The notes: generated from the letters alone by a model not told the origin. Shown: positions 1-13,221, counted from the first letter of the stretch. The stretch is DNA of 64,000 bases from Erythrophleum ivorense (GCA_026724425.1 JAIUCV010000008.1:23756369-23820368), one strand, 5' to 3'. Translations and numbers: made by a program.

Positions 1-1203
1 TTCACCATGGACTTACAAGGTCCAATCACAATTCCATAGATAGCCAACCAATTCATTCAACATTTCAAATCATTCATATACAACAACATATGAAATTAAA
101 TTAAATATATACATGGAATTAATATAAACTCAGTTATCTCACTTGTAGACAATTGCAATAGTTACCAATGGTGCAGAAATCTCCCTATAACTATATCATC
201 ATATAATTACTACTCTAATTCATCATTAACAGTTGCAATCAGTACCCAAAAAATTTAAAATGCTAATGACTACCTAAGAATCACTCAGCCAGCCACTACA
301 AGTCCCAAATTCAGATTGAAGTGTCCTCTACCAGAAAAGGTCAATATTTCATCCAAAATCCTAATCAAATTCATACAAAATTAATACCCATATTATAATC
401 AAGTTATTAGAGTCTTAAATTAACAGAATTACCTCAAAAAGAAGAGTTCATACCTATCTAATGACAACCTTAGCCTCAACCTACGAATTTCATCAAGAAA
501 ATCCCCAAACACCCATATTTCAGATTTTGGGTATGGAGAAAATACTCCAAATGAAAAACTAATCAGACCAAAATGAAGAGAAAGATGAGAGGATTAAGTT
601 ATATAACTATTACCTTGGCTGAATCTTGCTCTAAATGTGAGAAAATGTGGATTTAGGCTAAGAACCCTGACCTCCCCCTTTGGACCTCTAATTTTCTCCT
701 TTGTGTTTTAGAAAAATGGGATAGTGGCTGAAGCATTTAAGGTTTTAGTTAGGTTTAAATTGGGTCAAATATGGGTCATAAGTTGCTCCAAGGTCCATCT
801 CCATTTGGGCTTCAAATTTTAGCTTGTTGGGCCAACTTTTATGTATTGGCTACTGAAATTCTATTAGGCCAGAACAAGTTTTAAGAGCTCAAAGGTTTTG
901 GGTCTGCACAAGGGTTATTAGGCCAATTATAAGAGTCTATAAAAGGTGGATATTGGGCCTCTATCATATTGAATTATATTGGGCCTGCACCTTGCTTATT
1001 GGGGCCCCATTAGCCTCTTATCATGATCTCCTACATTAATTTGGGCCTAGATGAAATCTCTTTCCCAATTAAATCTCAAACCCATATTACTAATTCATCT
1101 CTCTAAAATCTCCATTTACTTAACTTACCCAATTATTCCATATTAATTATTTCTAATTAACCTAATCCATGATTAACACCTTAATTAATTATAGGGTGTT
1201 ACA
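1..1203 (-). mobile_element. Gypsy-type LTR (start at 1203, runs off the window's left end)
   Basis: Read on the - strand, the sequence starts TGTAACACCC at 1203, the usual 5' terminus of Tekay/Del-type Gypsy LTRs in plants. To its right lies a G-rich run (GGGGGGATAG on the - strand) that could be the polypurine tract of a 3' LTR. The other edge is outside the window and no coding sequence is attached. Confidence 0.45.
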
Positions 1204-1697
1204 TTATAGGTACTATCCCCCCTGTTGTTGGCCAATGACCCAAGCAGGATAGCCTAACGGATGAATGTAAACTATTTTCTAGTAACCAAATGGTTTCCAT
1301 GTTGAAATTGTGCACCAAATGTGATTTGAATTCTAGTTTTGTGACATATATATATATGTTCTTGAATATGATGTTAATTATTGGGATTATCATCTAATTA
1401 CAAAAATAACTTTTTTTTTTCAAGAATTAGTTCTGAAGCCAACAAAGCCAAATAGCAAAACATAAATAAAAGGAACATGTAGTTCACATATCATTTGTGT
1501 AATTAGCTTTCGTAACTCTTTTCAAAATGTAAATATTAATGAACTAACCTAGTTTTGGTGAATGTGGATTTGAGTATGTGTGTGTGTGTGTGTGTGTTAG
1601 TTCTGTGTTGCAATGATGCGAAGGTCACCTTTTGTTTGGTTGGACAACTATATCTAATAGAAATGCAACATTGTAAAAAAGAAATAATCTAGGTCAT
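1204..1697. other. Unassigned AT-rich intergenic DNA with a TG microsatellite
   Basis: No coding potential is seen. A (TG)n run lies at about 1577-1597 and a short TA run near 1348. Confidence 0.4.
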
Positions 1698-4513
1698 TGA
1701 TAAATGCTATTTTTTATATATTTTCCCTCTTTATTTGGACATTTTAATAATGGATTATAGCTTAATAGATTTAATTAGGCAAGATTTAATTTTATTAGCC
1801 AATTTTTTCACTTTAAGAATTAATTTGTAAAATTATTGAATTTTAATGCATAAATTCTTTTAAATAATTTTGTAAATTTTTCTATTTAATATTTTCTATT
1901 TCTTGTGCAGATTTTTAATGGGAAAATGAAAATAAAATGGTGGAAATAAATTTGGAGGAGAATTGAAGGTTATAAGATCAATTGAAGGGCCAAGATCTTA
2001 AGATGGAAGCTACATATTTTGCCATGCAAAGGAGGGAATAAATAGGTTCAGATTTTTAATGAAATTTTTAGAAAAAATGGAAATTGGAAAATGGGCACTC
2101 CCACTCCACGCATGGCTCATGCACGACACTCCCTCACATCATGCTACCAAGTGCAGATTTAATTTACTCTCACGCAGATGCACCTCTCTTCACTTATAGG
2201 ACTCCCTCGTAGAAAGCTTTTGAATTTACATATTGACACTCATAGGCTCTCACACATATCATCACTCATGGGGCCTACTAAAATCACACACAAGAGCAAT
2301 GCAAGGCACGGGCTCTAGACACGTTACTCCCAGCTCATAAGCATGGCACTTACATAGAGCCAGATCACACAGTGTATGGGGCCCACCAATTCATGAAAAG
2401 ATGCACAACAACTCACCTGGATCATTCATATATGGATAGAAGCACAAAGTCCACGTAAATGCATCAGAATTTCACATCCAGGAGAAGGGCGTGGATATTC
2501 ACACATATATATTCTCACGGGGAAGGCTCTCATCTCACGTAGCAAGTAGGTGCAGCTCACTCCACAAATACACACACGGCTTCTTTATACATACACACAT
2601 GGCAATCATGTTGACACACATGAAGGTTTAAGGGATATATGAAGCACGTGGTCCAAGATATTCACACACTCCACATCATTCATTCACATATCCATAGCTG
2701 ACCCCACACAATTTCATTCACAAAGGGAACATACACGTTGCACTTTGCTCTGGCTCACTAACACATACAATGACACATGGGAAAGAATCATGCACCAGGT
2801 TACATGGAAACATATGGAAAAAGTACATATCATGCACATGCAGCATCTCCCTTCATCTACACGTAGCATCGAGCCATGTCATTCACACATACAGCCACCA
2901 CTCCCTCACATTAACACATATAATGAAGCATAAATGAAAGCCACAGGTGGAAGATCCAGAAGGCACGAAGCATATACGGACAGATTCATTCATACTTCCA
3001 TGTAGACGACTCATGCCCCATGCTGATACATAAAACATGCACATGATACACATGCACAGCTGGAAAGAGGGGGGCCCACAAAGATTACACACACTTTCAC
3101 GTGAAAGGACTAGGGGGTTTTGTGGAGGAAGGGTCTTAGGTTCTCTGGAGAAGGCTGTAGTACAAGAACGAAGGGGAAGGAGGCAAAACATAATTAAAGA
3201 TTTAGAGAGAGAGCCTCAGGTTTGGATTGGAGGAAGCATGTATCAGAGAGCATCATCATTCATTTCCATTTTAGGAGCTCTCATGGCCATGGCTTCTCTC
3301 CTTCAATTCGTTATTCAATCCTCTTCAATTGAAGCTTGATTCTTCAATATAGCTAGCTTGGGATAAGGGTTTTGAAGTGAAGATTTGAATCCAAGACATA
3401 TGCCCCAAGAATTGGCTAATTTTCTTTCCCTTTCTTCCCCATTTAATGTTGCAATTTTTTGGTTTTATAAGTCTAGGTTTAGCTTGTCATTGCTTGAGAA
3501 TTGCAGCTAAAATTTTGGATAGGATTCTTGAAATTGTTGGATTGTCATTTTGGAGAATGAATTGGGGATTAATTATTCTATTTAGTGGCTGCATATTTTG
3601 TTTCCTCTTCCTCTAAATTTTTAGCTTGGTTAATATAATGGTTATTATTGTGCAATCTTGTTGGAATTTTGTGCTTAATTATTGATTTAAGGAATTTTAA
3701 TGTTGGATTGGTTAATTAGACATTTAGGATGAAAGTGCATAACCTATAAAAAGTGATTGATCTCTATTTTGGTGTGTTCAAGGAGCTTAATTCAAGGATT
3801 ACAAGTTAGTGAAATCTTGAGGTTTCAAGAATTATTAATTTGCTAATTGCTTGCATCTTAAGTGGTCACTTGAGGAAATTAATTAAGAACACACTAAAGA
3901 AAATTAGGTCTAATTCTTAGTAAAATCTAGGATGATGAGAATCAAACTTCAAAGAATTCACTCAAGGCTAGCCACACTCATTTGCTTTATTATTTTCATT
4001 TATTTTGATTCTACTCGCTCCAGTCCTGTTTATAAGAAAATTTAAAGAGATTTTTTTGGTTCTAAAATATAAAAAACATGGTATATTTTTTTATTTCACA
4101 AAATAATAAATTTCTTTTTTACCCTTCATTTATTGTTATATTTAATACACTTAACAATGCATAACGTTTTCCCATGCAAAATAAAGATGGGTAAAATAAG
4201 AAAGAATTATTAAATTTGAATCTAATTAATGAGTTAAACTAATATTAACTGTTTTTTTAATATCAGTGAAATAGTTTTTTATTTCTAATAAATAGGACCA
4301 GAGGGAGTATTTATTAGTTTTATTGTACTTGTTGAATTACTTTTAATTTTAGTCATTGAACCCCTAATTAATTTCTTTAATTTTTAGTTTTTAAGTTGCA
4401 TTTGACATTTGGGAATTGAAATCCATTTCCATGGAAAATGACCTTGGTTGCACCACAATTTGCATATTTATTTTACAACCAAGTTATTTATAACTATTCA
4501 ATAGTAGTAATTA
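1698..4513 (+). mobile_element. Probable long LTR (candidate solo LTR)
   Basis: Starts TGATAAATGC and is preceded by GTCAT (1693-1697); a second GTCAT is at 4514-4518. The text resembles long plant Gypsy (Athila-like) LTRs: CATGG-rich region, leader-like stretch near 3200-3400, and a CCATGGAAAATGACC block near 4430. The right end is uncertain: TTATCA at 4538-4543 gives a better inverted match to the start. A Stowaway MITE is nested near its right end. Confidence 0.35.
4012..4309. mobile_element. Stowaway-like (Tc1/mariner) MITE
   Basis: The ends are CTCGCTCCAGTCCTGTTTAT and, reversed, CTCCCTCTGGTCCTATTTAT, a 20-bp terminal inverted repeat with four mismatches. TA dinucleotides flank it at 4012-4013 and 4308-4309. 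Size (about 300 bp) and CTCCCTCC-type ends are typical of Stowaway. No coding capacity. Confidence 0.8.
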
Positions 4514-4518
4514 GTCAT

Positions 4519-5686
4519 CTTTTTTAGCTGAAATTGATTATCAAAAATCTAGAGTAGCTTTGAAATATTGCCATATGCATAGCTAATGTTCGAGAATCTA
4601 ATTAGGGATTTTATGAGTGTATTATCTGGGTTTTAGTTAAACAAAATAATGTATAATAAGATAGGGCATTGAATTAGCATATGGTCCAAATAGTCTAATG
4701 TTTGGCTTTTGTTGAGGTATTTGAAGATGGATTTTTGTGTTCAAATTTTTATGGCGAGCTCTTCACTATTTAAACTTAAAATCTGGAAATTTATAGAATT
4801 TTTAGAATATGTTAGGTCTCTGAATCATGCACTAAGAGAAATATACTTGAATGCTAGATAGATTTGCATAGAATTCATAATAAATTTAGTTAAATAGGTA
4901 AATGAAGGAATTTATGCATAAAATTTTATGGGAGAGCAAGTAAGACCTATAAACTTAGGCTTGGACATTTTAAGGATTTTTGGAATTCATTAACTAGGTT
5001 AATTAAGTTGAAATCAGAGAAGATAGAATGTAGTCGGCTAAAATAGGGTAGGGTCCTAAATGAATTTGGTTACAGGGACACCAACAAGAATTTTTAGAAA
5101 TTGTTTATATAGCTTTTAATTAACCTCATGAGAGGCTTTCCACCAATTTTTATGAAGTTTGGATATTGTTTGATAGGTTAAAGAAATTTCACAAAAATTA
5201 GACCTCGAAATAGAATCAATTGTGCCTTCATTTGTAATTAATGTTTTGTAAAAGGATACGAAATTTTGCTAAAAGGGAAGAAAATGGAGTTATAAACTTT
5301 CACTTAACTTAATAATGAATTAAAAAAATCTATGGGTTGACAAATTGCCAATCAAGCAATAAATAAATGAATTAAATATATAATCAAAAAATTAATGAAG
5401 GTGAACAAATAAACAATTATTAAATAGAAAATAAAGATAATTAAATAGGGACAATTACTTTGTAACTCAAGAAAAATAATTAGCAAATAAAATGTACAAT
5501 AATGACACAAGTTAACAAGTTAATAAAAATGTTAGTTGTTGTGAGTTAGTAGTTAGTTCTAGCCTAAAATTAACTAGTTACTTAGCATCATTGCCTTAGA
5601 TAAACATCCCTTGGGCAACTTAATATTCGAGGTTGGCTCACCATTACACAAGGATAAAACCAAGTCTTGTTTATTTAGATGAAACA
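4519..5686. other. Unassigned AT-rich repeat-derived DNA
   Basis: No open frame of note. Phrases such as that near 5121-5200 resemble untranslated Gypsy LTR text, but no terminus could be fixed. The right part is probably the interior of the - strand element whose primer site is at 5687-5705. Confidence 0.3.
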
Positions 5687-6787
5687 TCCCCAGCAATGAC
5701 GCTAAAAGCTTGGTGACCATTTTTTCATTAATAGGCTTATAGATATTATAATAAAATTATTAAGTGAGAATAACCAATTAATTAAATAAGCTTTGCTCTA
5801 ATAAGTATAAAACTGCTCCTTGTAATATAATGTCTTCAATACGAAGTTGATCTCAAGGAGATATATATTTAAATGGAAAACTAATTAATTAGCTAATTAC
5901 TTAAGTTAGCCTAAGTTACACCTACTAAGTAAACTAGTGTCATAGGAAATATCTAGTCACTGTGAACACCGTATTTTGTCCGAGCCTATTCTAAAAATGA
6001 CAATAAAATTAAACTAATAAAAAGAAAAATCAATCAAATAGGTTCTTTTAGTTTAATAAGCTTAAAAAAAAGGAGAAAGAACTTAAAAATAAAATAAAAT
6101 AAGGGGAAGCAAAAGCCCGTTAAAACACAAAAAAAGGAGATTAGACAAAGGAAAAATGAATTAAAAATAAAAAAAAATTTAAGGGGCAAAAGCAAAAATA
6201 AAAATAAAAATAAACTATATACCAAAATTAATAATTACAGTTAGGCAAAAATAAAAAAAATAAAAAAATTTCAAAAGATTATTAAAAAAAAACTAAAAAA
6301 TAATAATAATAATAAATCACAAAATTAAGTAATGGTTAAACCAAGACAAAAAATAAATAATTATACCAAACAAAAAAAAAGGGGGGGGAATCTCTGCAAA
6401 AAGATTACAAAAAAATAACACTAAGCTGAAGAATAAAAAAGAGAAGGAGGAAAACCAAGCCCTGAAGCCCAGTGGCTTTTCTGGCTCTCCCAAGCCCAAT
6501 AACCCGTTAACCCGCTTCTTTGATCCGGCCCAGAAGCTTCAGCAGAAACCTACCCACTCCTGGATCCAGAAACCGGTTTGGGGCGAACCCTACCCGAGAG
6601 CAAATGACTCCTTTGGTCCCCCCCTCTGTCCTCCTAACTCCCGTACTATCCAGCAACAGAGGAAGCAGCAAATGGAGAGGCGCAGAACAAAGCGCACGAC
6701 GCAGCAGGAGAGGGGGTTGGATGTTAGTGCTGGGGTGAGTGGAGCAGGAAAGGACAGAGGAAGAGGGGGACCGTGCGGGAAAATGCC

Positions 6788-6796
6788 TATAAAAAT
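6788..6796 (+). promoter_or_regulatory. Putative LTR promoter TATA box
   Basis: TATAAAAAT follows a G+C-richer block and precedes a purine-rich GAGAGAG leader-like stretch, the arrangement expected at a U3/R boundary. Confidence 0.4.
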
Positions 6797-8299
6797 CGAG
6801 AGGAGTTCCAGAGAGAGGGGAGGTTTTTTTTCGGGTGGAGCCGAGAAAGAAATCAGAGAGAGGGGATTGAAGGTTTTCTAGCCGAGGAGGAAAAATTGAG
6901 CGAGGGACGAAGGGGGCAATTTTTCAGAGGGGGAGGTTTCCTTCTTCTTTTCAGAGGGGATTCGAGGAAGGGCTGAGTGAGTATTGTGAAGGACCGTATT
7001 CAGAAAGGACAAAGGGGAGATTGAGAGGAGAAGGTGCTCGAAAGAGAGGCCTCCTTATTTTGGAATTTCCGATCGAAGGAATCAAGATTTGGGATCCAGC
7101 GAAAAGAGGAGGTTCAGAGGTTGAAGGGGAATGCACAGATGAACAGAAGTGTTCGCGCATAAGGACGGAGGTATTCCTTTCTCTCCACAGCTCAATTACT
7201 GATTTTTCTGTATGGATGAACATGTTTTGAATGAGAATTTAATTTCAGAATTCTGCTTACCAAATTTGGATTCTGATTGCCTTTCCTTGCGATAGTTCTG
7301 TTCTGACATTCATCATAGACTGAATAAATTTCTGGCATGTCATTATGGTCCTTAAAATTTGTTGACATTTTACTGATGTGGGAAAAATTGTTAGGCAATG
7401 TGTTCTGTTTCTTCGAGTTCCATTGATATTTTTACTGGTGTAGTAAGAGTATTCTGATCAATCTATTCTGTTCCCGTGTTGTATCTCTACATGTGTATGC
7501 TTCGATAAGGGCCTTTACTGGTTTAGGTTTGATTCTATTGTATGGACTGAATTGAAAAATCAACATGCGAAGTATATCTGTCTGATTCCCATGAACTTCC
7601 ATATTCCCCCCTTTGTTGTCCTGATGAAGTTCTATCTTTGTTGTTAAGACAAATTGGTTGTCTGTTTCTAACTCAATTTTGCTTGTCGGGCTATCTCATT
7701 ATGTGGTTATTTTGTCTCGTGATGATTGGGAGTAGATGAACTTTCTTAGATTCATTACTAGGCAAACTTTATTTGGCTTGTTCCCTTCGTTGCCCTTGTT
7801 TATTTGTTTTGACAGTGAGTAGGGAATGGAAATGAACTTCAGATCCTTATCCCATTTACTGTATGATAGACATTACCTTTGTTTTTTTCCTTCTTTGGTT
7901 CATCTATGTTTGTTGCTCCGGCACGCCCATGGAGTGTTATGTGCAAGGCTTATTTCTTGAAGCAAGAGGGAGGCTCTGTGATTTAATCCAAGGACGTGTG
8001 AGTCTGTAGCTTGCGTATATGTACATATTTTATTTCTTTTATTTCTTATTTTATTTTATGTTATTTTTTTACTTTCTTTCCTTTTCATACTGTAAATGTA
8101 TTCAAGAATAATATAATGACTCTGATTAGATTGGACACCTAGCACACACATACATGCTATTATTTTGGTTTGTATTTTTTTAGATAATGCTGTGTGGGAT
8201 TTCATATCCCCCTAAGCAACTAGGGACGGACCAAAAGGCCATGTGTGGCAATAAGCTCCCATAATGCCTTATGGGCTTTGAATAGATTTAGTATTTTCA

Positions 8300-8545
8300 G
8301 GCTCCAATAGCCCCATTCAAAAGGATTGCAAAAGAGATTCAAAAAGACACCAAAAAAAAACGTTTTGGGCTCCTAGCCCTATTCAAAAGTATTCCAAAAA
8401 AATACTTTTGGGCTCCAATAGCCCCATTCAAAGGATTGCAAAAGAGATTAAAAAAAAAAGGGGTTTTGGGCTCCTAACCTTATTCAAAAGTATTCCAAAA
8501 TGTTTTGGACCCCAATAACCCCATTCAAAAGAATGCAAAAGAGAA
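8300..8545 (+). repeat. Imperfect tandem repeat inside the solo LTR
   Basis: A dimeric unit of roughly 115-120 bases recurs about two times. Each contains GGGCTCCAATAGCCCCATTC and then a diverged half-unit GGGCTCCTAGCCCTATTC. Spacing is variable because of A-tract length changes. Confidence 0.6.
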
Positions 8546-9610
8546 AAAAAAAGGGAAATAAAAATAATGATAACAAATATAAGTAGATAGAATGAAATGA
8601 AACCAAAGCAAAAATAAACAAAAAAAAAGAAAAAAAACACGAAATTGAAATAATAATGAATAAAACAAAACGTGAAAAGAAAGAAAAATTAAAAATTTAA
8701 AAAAAATCAAAAATCAAAAGAAAAAAATGAAATAAAATTAAAAATATATACCAAAAAGAAAAAAAAAAGAAAATACCAAACAAAGAAACACAAAATTTGA
8801 AGAGAACACAAAATAAACTAAAATGAAAATGAAATATGCTAAAGATAAAAGGTAGAAAAACAAAAGAAGAAAGGAGAGAAATAAAAATCAACGCACAAAG
8901 ACATTTCAATGAAAAGAGGATCAATAACAAAAAAACAACAACAAAGAGTAATCAAAAGGTCTGAAAAGTAGACTAAAGTATCGAAATATATATCAACAAA
9001 TCAAAATTTTTTTTTTTAAAAACTCCAAATAAAAAAAATAATAATAAAAACAAAAACAAAAATAATCCAAAAAGAAAAAAAAACAAACATAAACAAAAAG
9101 GAGAACAATAAAAAATAATAATAATAATAAAAATCAACAAAATTCAAAACGAAAACAAAAATAGGATTGAAAAAAGAAATAATTAAAAAGGAGAAAAGAG
9201 AATCAAGAATAAAAAAAAAAAGAAGAAAACAAGAGGAAAACAAAAAAAAATATAAACAAAAACAAGGAATAATAAAAAACAAAATTCGAATGAAAAGCAA
9301 AAAAGTGGTAAGAAAAAGAGAGAAAAATTGAAAAGACAAAGGAAAGTAAAACTATATTTACTTTTAGCAAATTAAAACACAATCAACCAATTCTAAAATT
9401 GTTTTGTTTGTTAAAAGGAAAAGTAAGTTTTAATTTCTTAGTCTTTTCGGAGAAAACAAAACAAATAAATAAAAAAAGAAACAACAAGGAAAAAAGAGAA
9501 CAAAACAAACAAACCCAAAAAAAATGAAAAATTAACAAAAGACAAAAAAAAGGGTAAAAACAAAAACAAAAACAAAAAACAAAAAAAAACACACAAAACA
9601 TCAACCAAAT
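8546..9610 (+). repeat. A-rich, purine-biased low-complexity tract
   Basis: About 1 kb consists almost only of A with scattered G and C, so the other strand reads as phenylalanine/leucine-rich open frames that are not genes. It lies inside the solo LTR. Confidence 0.7.
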
Positions 9611-11614
9611 ACAATTTTCAATCGAATTACGTGGACTTTAATTCCTCTTAAAGGGTACGTAGGCCCTAGGCTTTCATCCTAGGTCAAGTCCGCCCTTGTA
9701 AATAAAATATTTTTCTTTAAATTTCTTTTCTTTCCCTTTTATTTCAATTATTAAATTTCCTTGCGTTTTATTTTACCATTGATTCCCTTTTCTACTTTCG
9801 ACTTTATTTCCTTCTATTTCTTTATTCCCTTTTCGCATGTGATTTGTAGGGGGAGTTAAAATAGAATTTAGGCCTTTTTATTGTTGCACAACTGACTTAG
9901 GGTAACCGTTCTTAGTAACGGGTGTAGTGGGGTGCCTAACACCTTCCCCACTCACAATCGACTCCCGAACCCATTTTCTGGTTTGTAGACCATTTTTCAA
10001 AAAAAGGTTTTTCCAAAGTTTGGCCTTTTAAAAAAAAAAAACTAAAATTTTGGTGGCGACTCCTAAACCCATTACTTTATCTTATTCCAATTTTGATTTT
10101 TAGTTTTCGATTTCATTTTGAAAATTGAATTTCTTTTGAGGAAAAAGGCGCCACGCGGTCACATTTTCGGGTGTGACAGTCACTCAGGATTGCTAGGGAG
10201 AAAACAGCTATCACTATCCTAAATGCAACCTAGTCTAACATGCCTATGACTCAAACACTTTAGCCTAGACACCTAGACACAAAATATCAATTGATTTTGA
10301 TTAAATGGTCCAAGTGCAAAGCTCATTCTTGACATTGCAATGGTTATGATAGGTTAATTCCTTTTATCATTATTATTCGGCCATGAGTTAATAATCCTAC
10401 ACAATCCTAAGATGTCATAAATGCAATCAGTTTAGGACCATGAACATTAAGATCAATAAATTAATTTAGAATAATTGGTAAGGATAGCTTGTAAACGCAA
10501 TGCGTCCTATACTGATTGCCTAAGGCATACTTTATTAAACAAATCTAGTGCAAGAAAATTGATAGTTGTAGCATTTATAAGTTAAGTGTGCATGGAAAGG
10601 TAAACACTTTATTTACACTCCCTACCTTTTATCTAATTGATTCACTAGCATTTTCATATTAATTAGCTCATAAACTCATAATTCATGAAGCATAGGTGCT
10701 AATCAATGGAATAGATATAAGAAAAACCAATTAAGAATATTAAGAACATACAACTACACCATAATTATCACAATAATCTAAAAGAAATCAATATATCTAT
10801 GGATTAATCAACATAGAACCAAAAATTAATTATTGAAATTAAGTAAAAACATCAAAATACAAATCAAAATCTATAGAAATGAGGATAAGATCTAGGTAGA
10901 AACAAAAAATTGTCCATTGCAAAAATCAAGATGTACTAAGAAGAGGCTTGTGAGTTACCTTCTCAAATGCGGTCCAATCTAAATCTCCTTCTTAGAACTC
11001 TAAGATGTAGAGAAAATACTAAGAACTACTCAAAAAAATGAGAGAAAATAGCAGAAAGGTCCATTATTTCACACTAAAGGAAGCTGTTAAAAAAAAAAAA
11101 AACTTAGAATTTCTACTCATCACACTGAGTTTTAGAACTCACTACGAGAAGAAAAGTGTTGTCACATTTTATGGATCTGGATCATTTGCATGTCACAACA
11201 AGAATAACTACTTATTGCAACAACTAGAGTGTACAAACTCATTGAAAATTATTTCATTTGCAATCCTTAAAGCTCTTCAAGTTTCCTTTGTTTAGGTGCA
11301 AAACTTATTTATTTACAACTTAGTTCCTACAAAATAAATAAAACACTAAACACAAGCAATTAAACAAGAAAACTAAAATTAAAATAACTAGAAAATAATT
11401 ATTTACAAGAATATACTATAAGTTTCCATGAAAAACACAATTAGTCACAAAAATAAACTATAGAAGTAAAAGTAAATTCTTACAAAATACTATAGTTTTA
11501 GTCCTAATTAGAAAGATTTTCACAAAATAACTCTAATTTGCAACTAAGTAAATTCGAATGCAAAATAATGTGCAAAGAGGTGCAAGAGAGCTAAAAATCA
11601 CTTATCAACAAGAT

Positions 11615-12190
11615 ATGCTTCCCATAAAATACGACTAAAAATCAATACATTTTGGGCCTTATGAGTAAGGTTATCAAAAGATTCTTGGTATTCAGCTAAA
11701 CTATCTTTCTCTTTAACTTCATAAGTTCCTCCAATAGATCATCAATAATCAAACCCAAACCTAATCTTTAATAGCCATGATTAAGTTTGTCTATATAACT
11801 TTACCATTTTTACTTTTCTCAAATTCTTAAGACCATTCATAAGCAGCTTCATCAATGGCTAAACTAGCAAGAATTACCTTATTTTCTTCTGGGGTACCAT
11901 CAAATAAAAAGAACCTCTCACACTTTGGTACCTAACAATTGACATCTTCCTAAGGAAATTTCATGAAATCAACATTAGTGAATTGAATGGGAACATGATA
12001 ATCTCCACCTCTTTGTTGAAGTTTTACCCATCCTTTTATCATGATTGTAATTCATCAACTTAATGAATTGGAAGGCCATTCAATTGTTGGTCCATCATCA
12101 ACATTCTTTAATCCATCTCTAATTGTAATTGTCCCTCAGTGTCTCTAATAGTAACTTACAATTGAGTAGCATTTGCCATTGTTAGATCTC
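11615..12190 (-). pseudogene. Decayed Gypsy gag fragment
   Basis: On the - strand a start MANATQL is followed, across several stops and frame changes, by CERFFLFDGTPEENKVILAS and LAIDEAAYEWS, then LAEYQESFDNLTHKAQ. These match plant Gypsy Gag (capsid region). A degenerate Met-tRNA primer site (GGTATCAAGG) sits just before the start near 12205. The frame is cut off at about 11608, where the - strand LTR begins, suggesting that element was inserted into this gag. Confidence 0.6.
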
Positions 12191-12937
12191 ACTACCTTGA
12201 TACCTATTGATATGAATGAGAATTAAAAGAAGGAGAATTAGGAAAGAAGAGAAAGAAAATAGAAAAAGGGAGGGGAAAAGAAAGATGAGAAAGTCTACAT
12301 ATGGCATTTGATAGTCCTCCCCATATGAACAAGCTTGTATTTCACTCTATTAGGCAACTACATTCGGTTACTACTAAATGACATAACACCCCTACTTAAG
12401 AACTTGAAATTACTATTAAGTCCTCTTAATTTTTCTTCAGCACTTAACTAACTATATTTATAATGAAAATACCAAAATACTCCCACTAATTCTTACCAAA
12501 TGATTGAACTATCCTTATCGCCATTTTGATACTTATCATTGCAATAAAATTAGAGAGGAAAAAATTCATTCTGAAAGTTATTTTTTAATTTATTCTATAT
12601 AAACATTATTTTATAATTTAAAATTTCATTTACTATAATATTTTTAATAATGCCTTTCTATCTTGTATATGTTCATAAATTAACATAAAACTTAATAGAA
12701 GGGTAATCACATCTAGTACATATTCAATTCATATCAGATAAAAAAAATCCTAATTAAGAATCATGATTTAATAAAATTTACAAGTTCCATACTTATGAAG
12801 TTTATCTTTCCAACCTAATTTCATGTACTTTCCTTATTCTATATGAATTAAATGTGTTAGGTGTGAATTAATTAATACTTAGTAAGTAAAAAAAATGTCC
12901 AACTTAATAAAAATAAAAAGAAATATTATGGAAGAAA
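12191..12937. other. Gypsy leader/LTR-like DNA and AT-rich sequence
   Basis: The first part probably holds the U5 and leader of the - strand Gypsy element whose gag ends at 12190: on the - strand it is rich in TTCTTTTC runs before the primer-like site. A possible LTR start TGTTATGTCA (- strand) is near 12391. Nothing else is recognisable. Confidence 0.25.
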
Positions 12938-13221
12938 TTACATAAATATCTTTTTAATTTTGCTAAAATTACATAAATCTTCTCTATATTTTTTAAAATA
13001 TATTCAAATTTTCTCTAAAAAATTAAAAAATTATACTACCATTTATTCTAATTTTAAAAGTTTTTATTGAAATGCTTTCCATTAAGTTAAAAATTACCTA
13101 ATATGTATTTAGGTTAATAAAGAGTATTTCAGTCAAAAAATTTAAAATTAAATTATATATTTTAAGAATAAAAAATATTTATATAGTTTTAACAAAATCT
13201 CGGAGATATCTGTATAATTTA
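12938..13221. mobile_element. Small TIR element (MITE-like, perhaps MULE-type)
   Basis: The left end (AAATTACATAAATATCT) and the reverse complement of the right end (AAATTATACAGATATCT) are similar, and the match continues with gaps for about 50 bases. AT-rich and without coding sequence. The target duplication was not resolved. Confidence 0.45.

Larger units (their letters stand above)
5961..10178 (+). mobile_element. 4.2-kb solo LTR of an Ogre/Tat-like Gypsy element
   Basis: Starts TGTGAACACCG and ends GGGTGTGACA. The 5-bp sequence GTCAC is present on both sides (5956-5960 and 10179-10183), as expected for a target duplication. The start, the GGTGGCGACTCC phrase near 10051 and the long size resemble Tat/Ogre LTRs. 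A TATA box (TATAAAAAT) lies at 6788. No gag or pol is inside, so this is a solo LTR left by LTR-LTR recombination, or a non-coding element that looks like one. Confidence 0.75.
5687..11607 (-). mobile_element. Old LTR with tRNA-Asp type primer site, split by a solo LTR
   Basis: On the - strand, 5705-5687 reads TTAGCGTCATTGCTGGGGA, differing from the Athila-type tRNA-Asp primer site TTGGCGCCGTTGCCGGGGA by four transitions only. The LTR would lie to its right. A plausible LTR start, TGATAAGTGATTTTTAGC on the - strand, is at 11607. Removing the solo LTR (5961-10178) leaves about 1.7 kb. The interior should extend leftward from 5687, but no second LTR was found. Confidence 0.4.

Noticed and set aside
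1577..1597. TG microsatellite as a regulatory element
   Set aside because: A simple repeat far from any gene; no evidence of function.
2745..3339. Overlapping 60-100 codon frames on both strands
   Set aside because: They lie in LTR-like sequence with no conserved motif, and both strands are equally open.
6034..9604. Several - strand frames rich in F, L and I
   Set aside because: They arise from the A-rich + strand tract in the solo LTR; composition is low-complexity and no family pattern is present.
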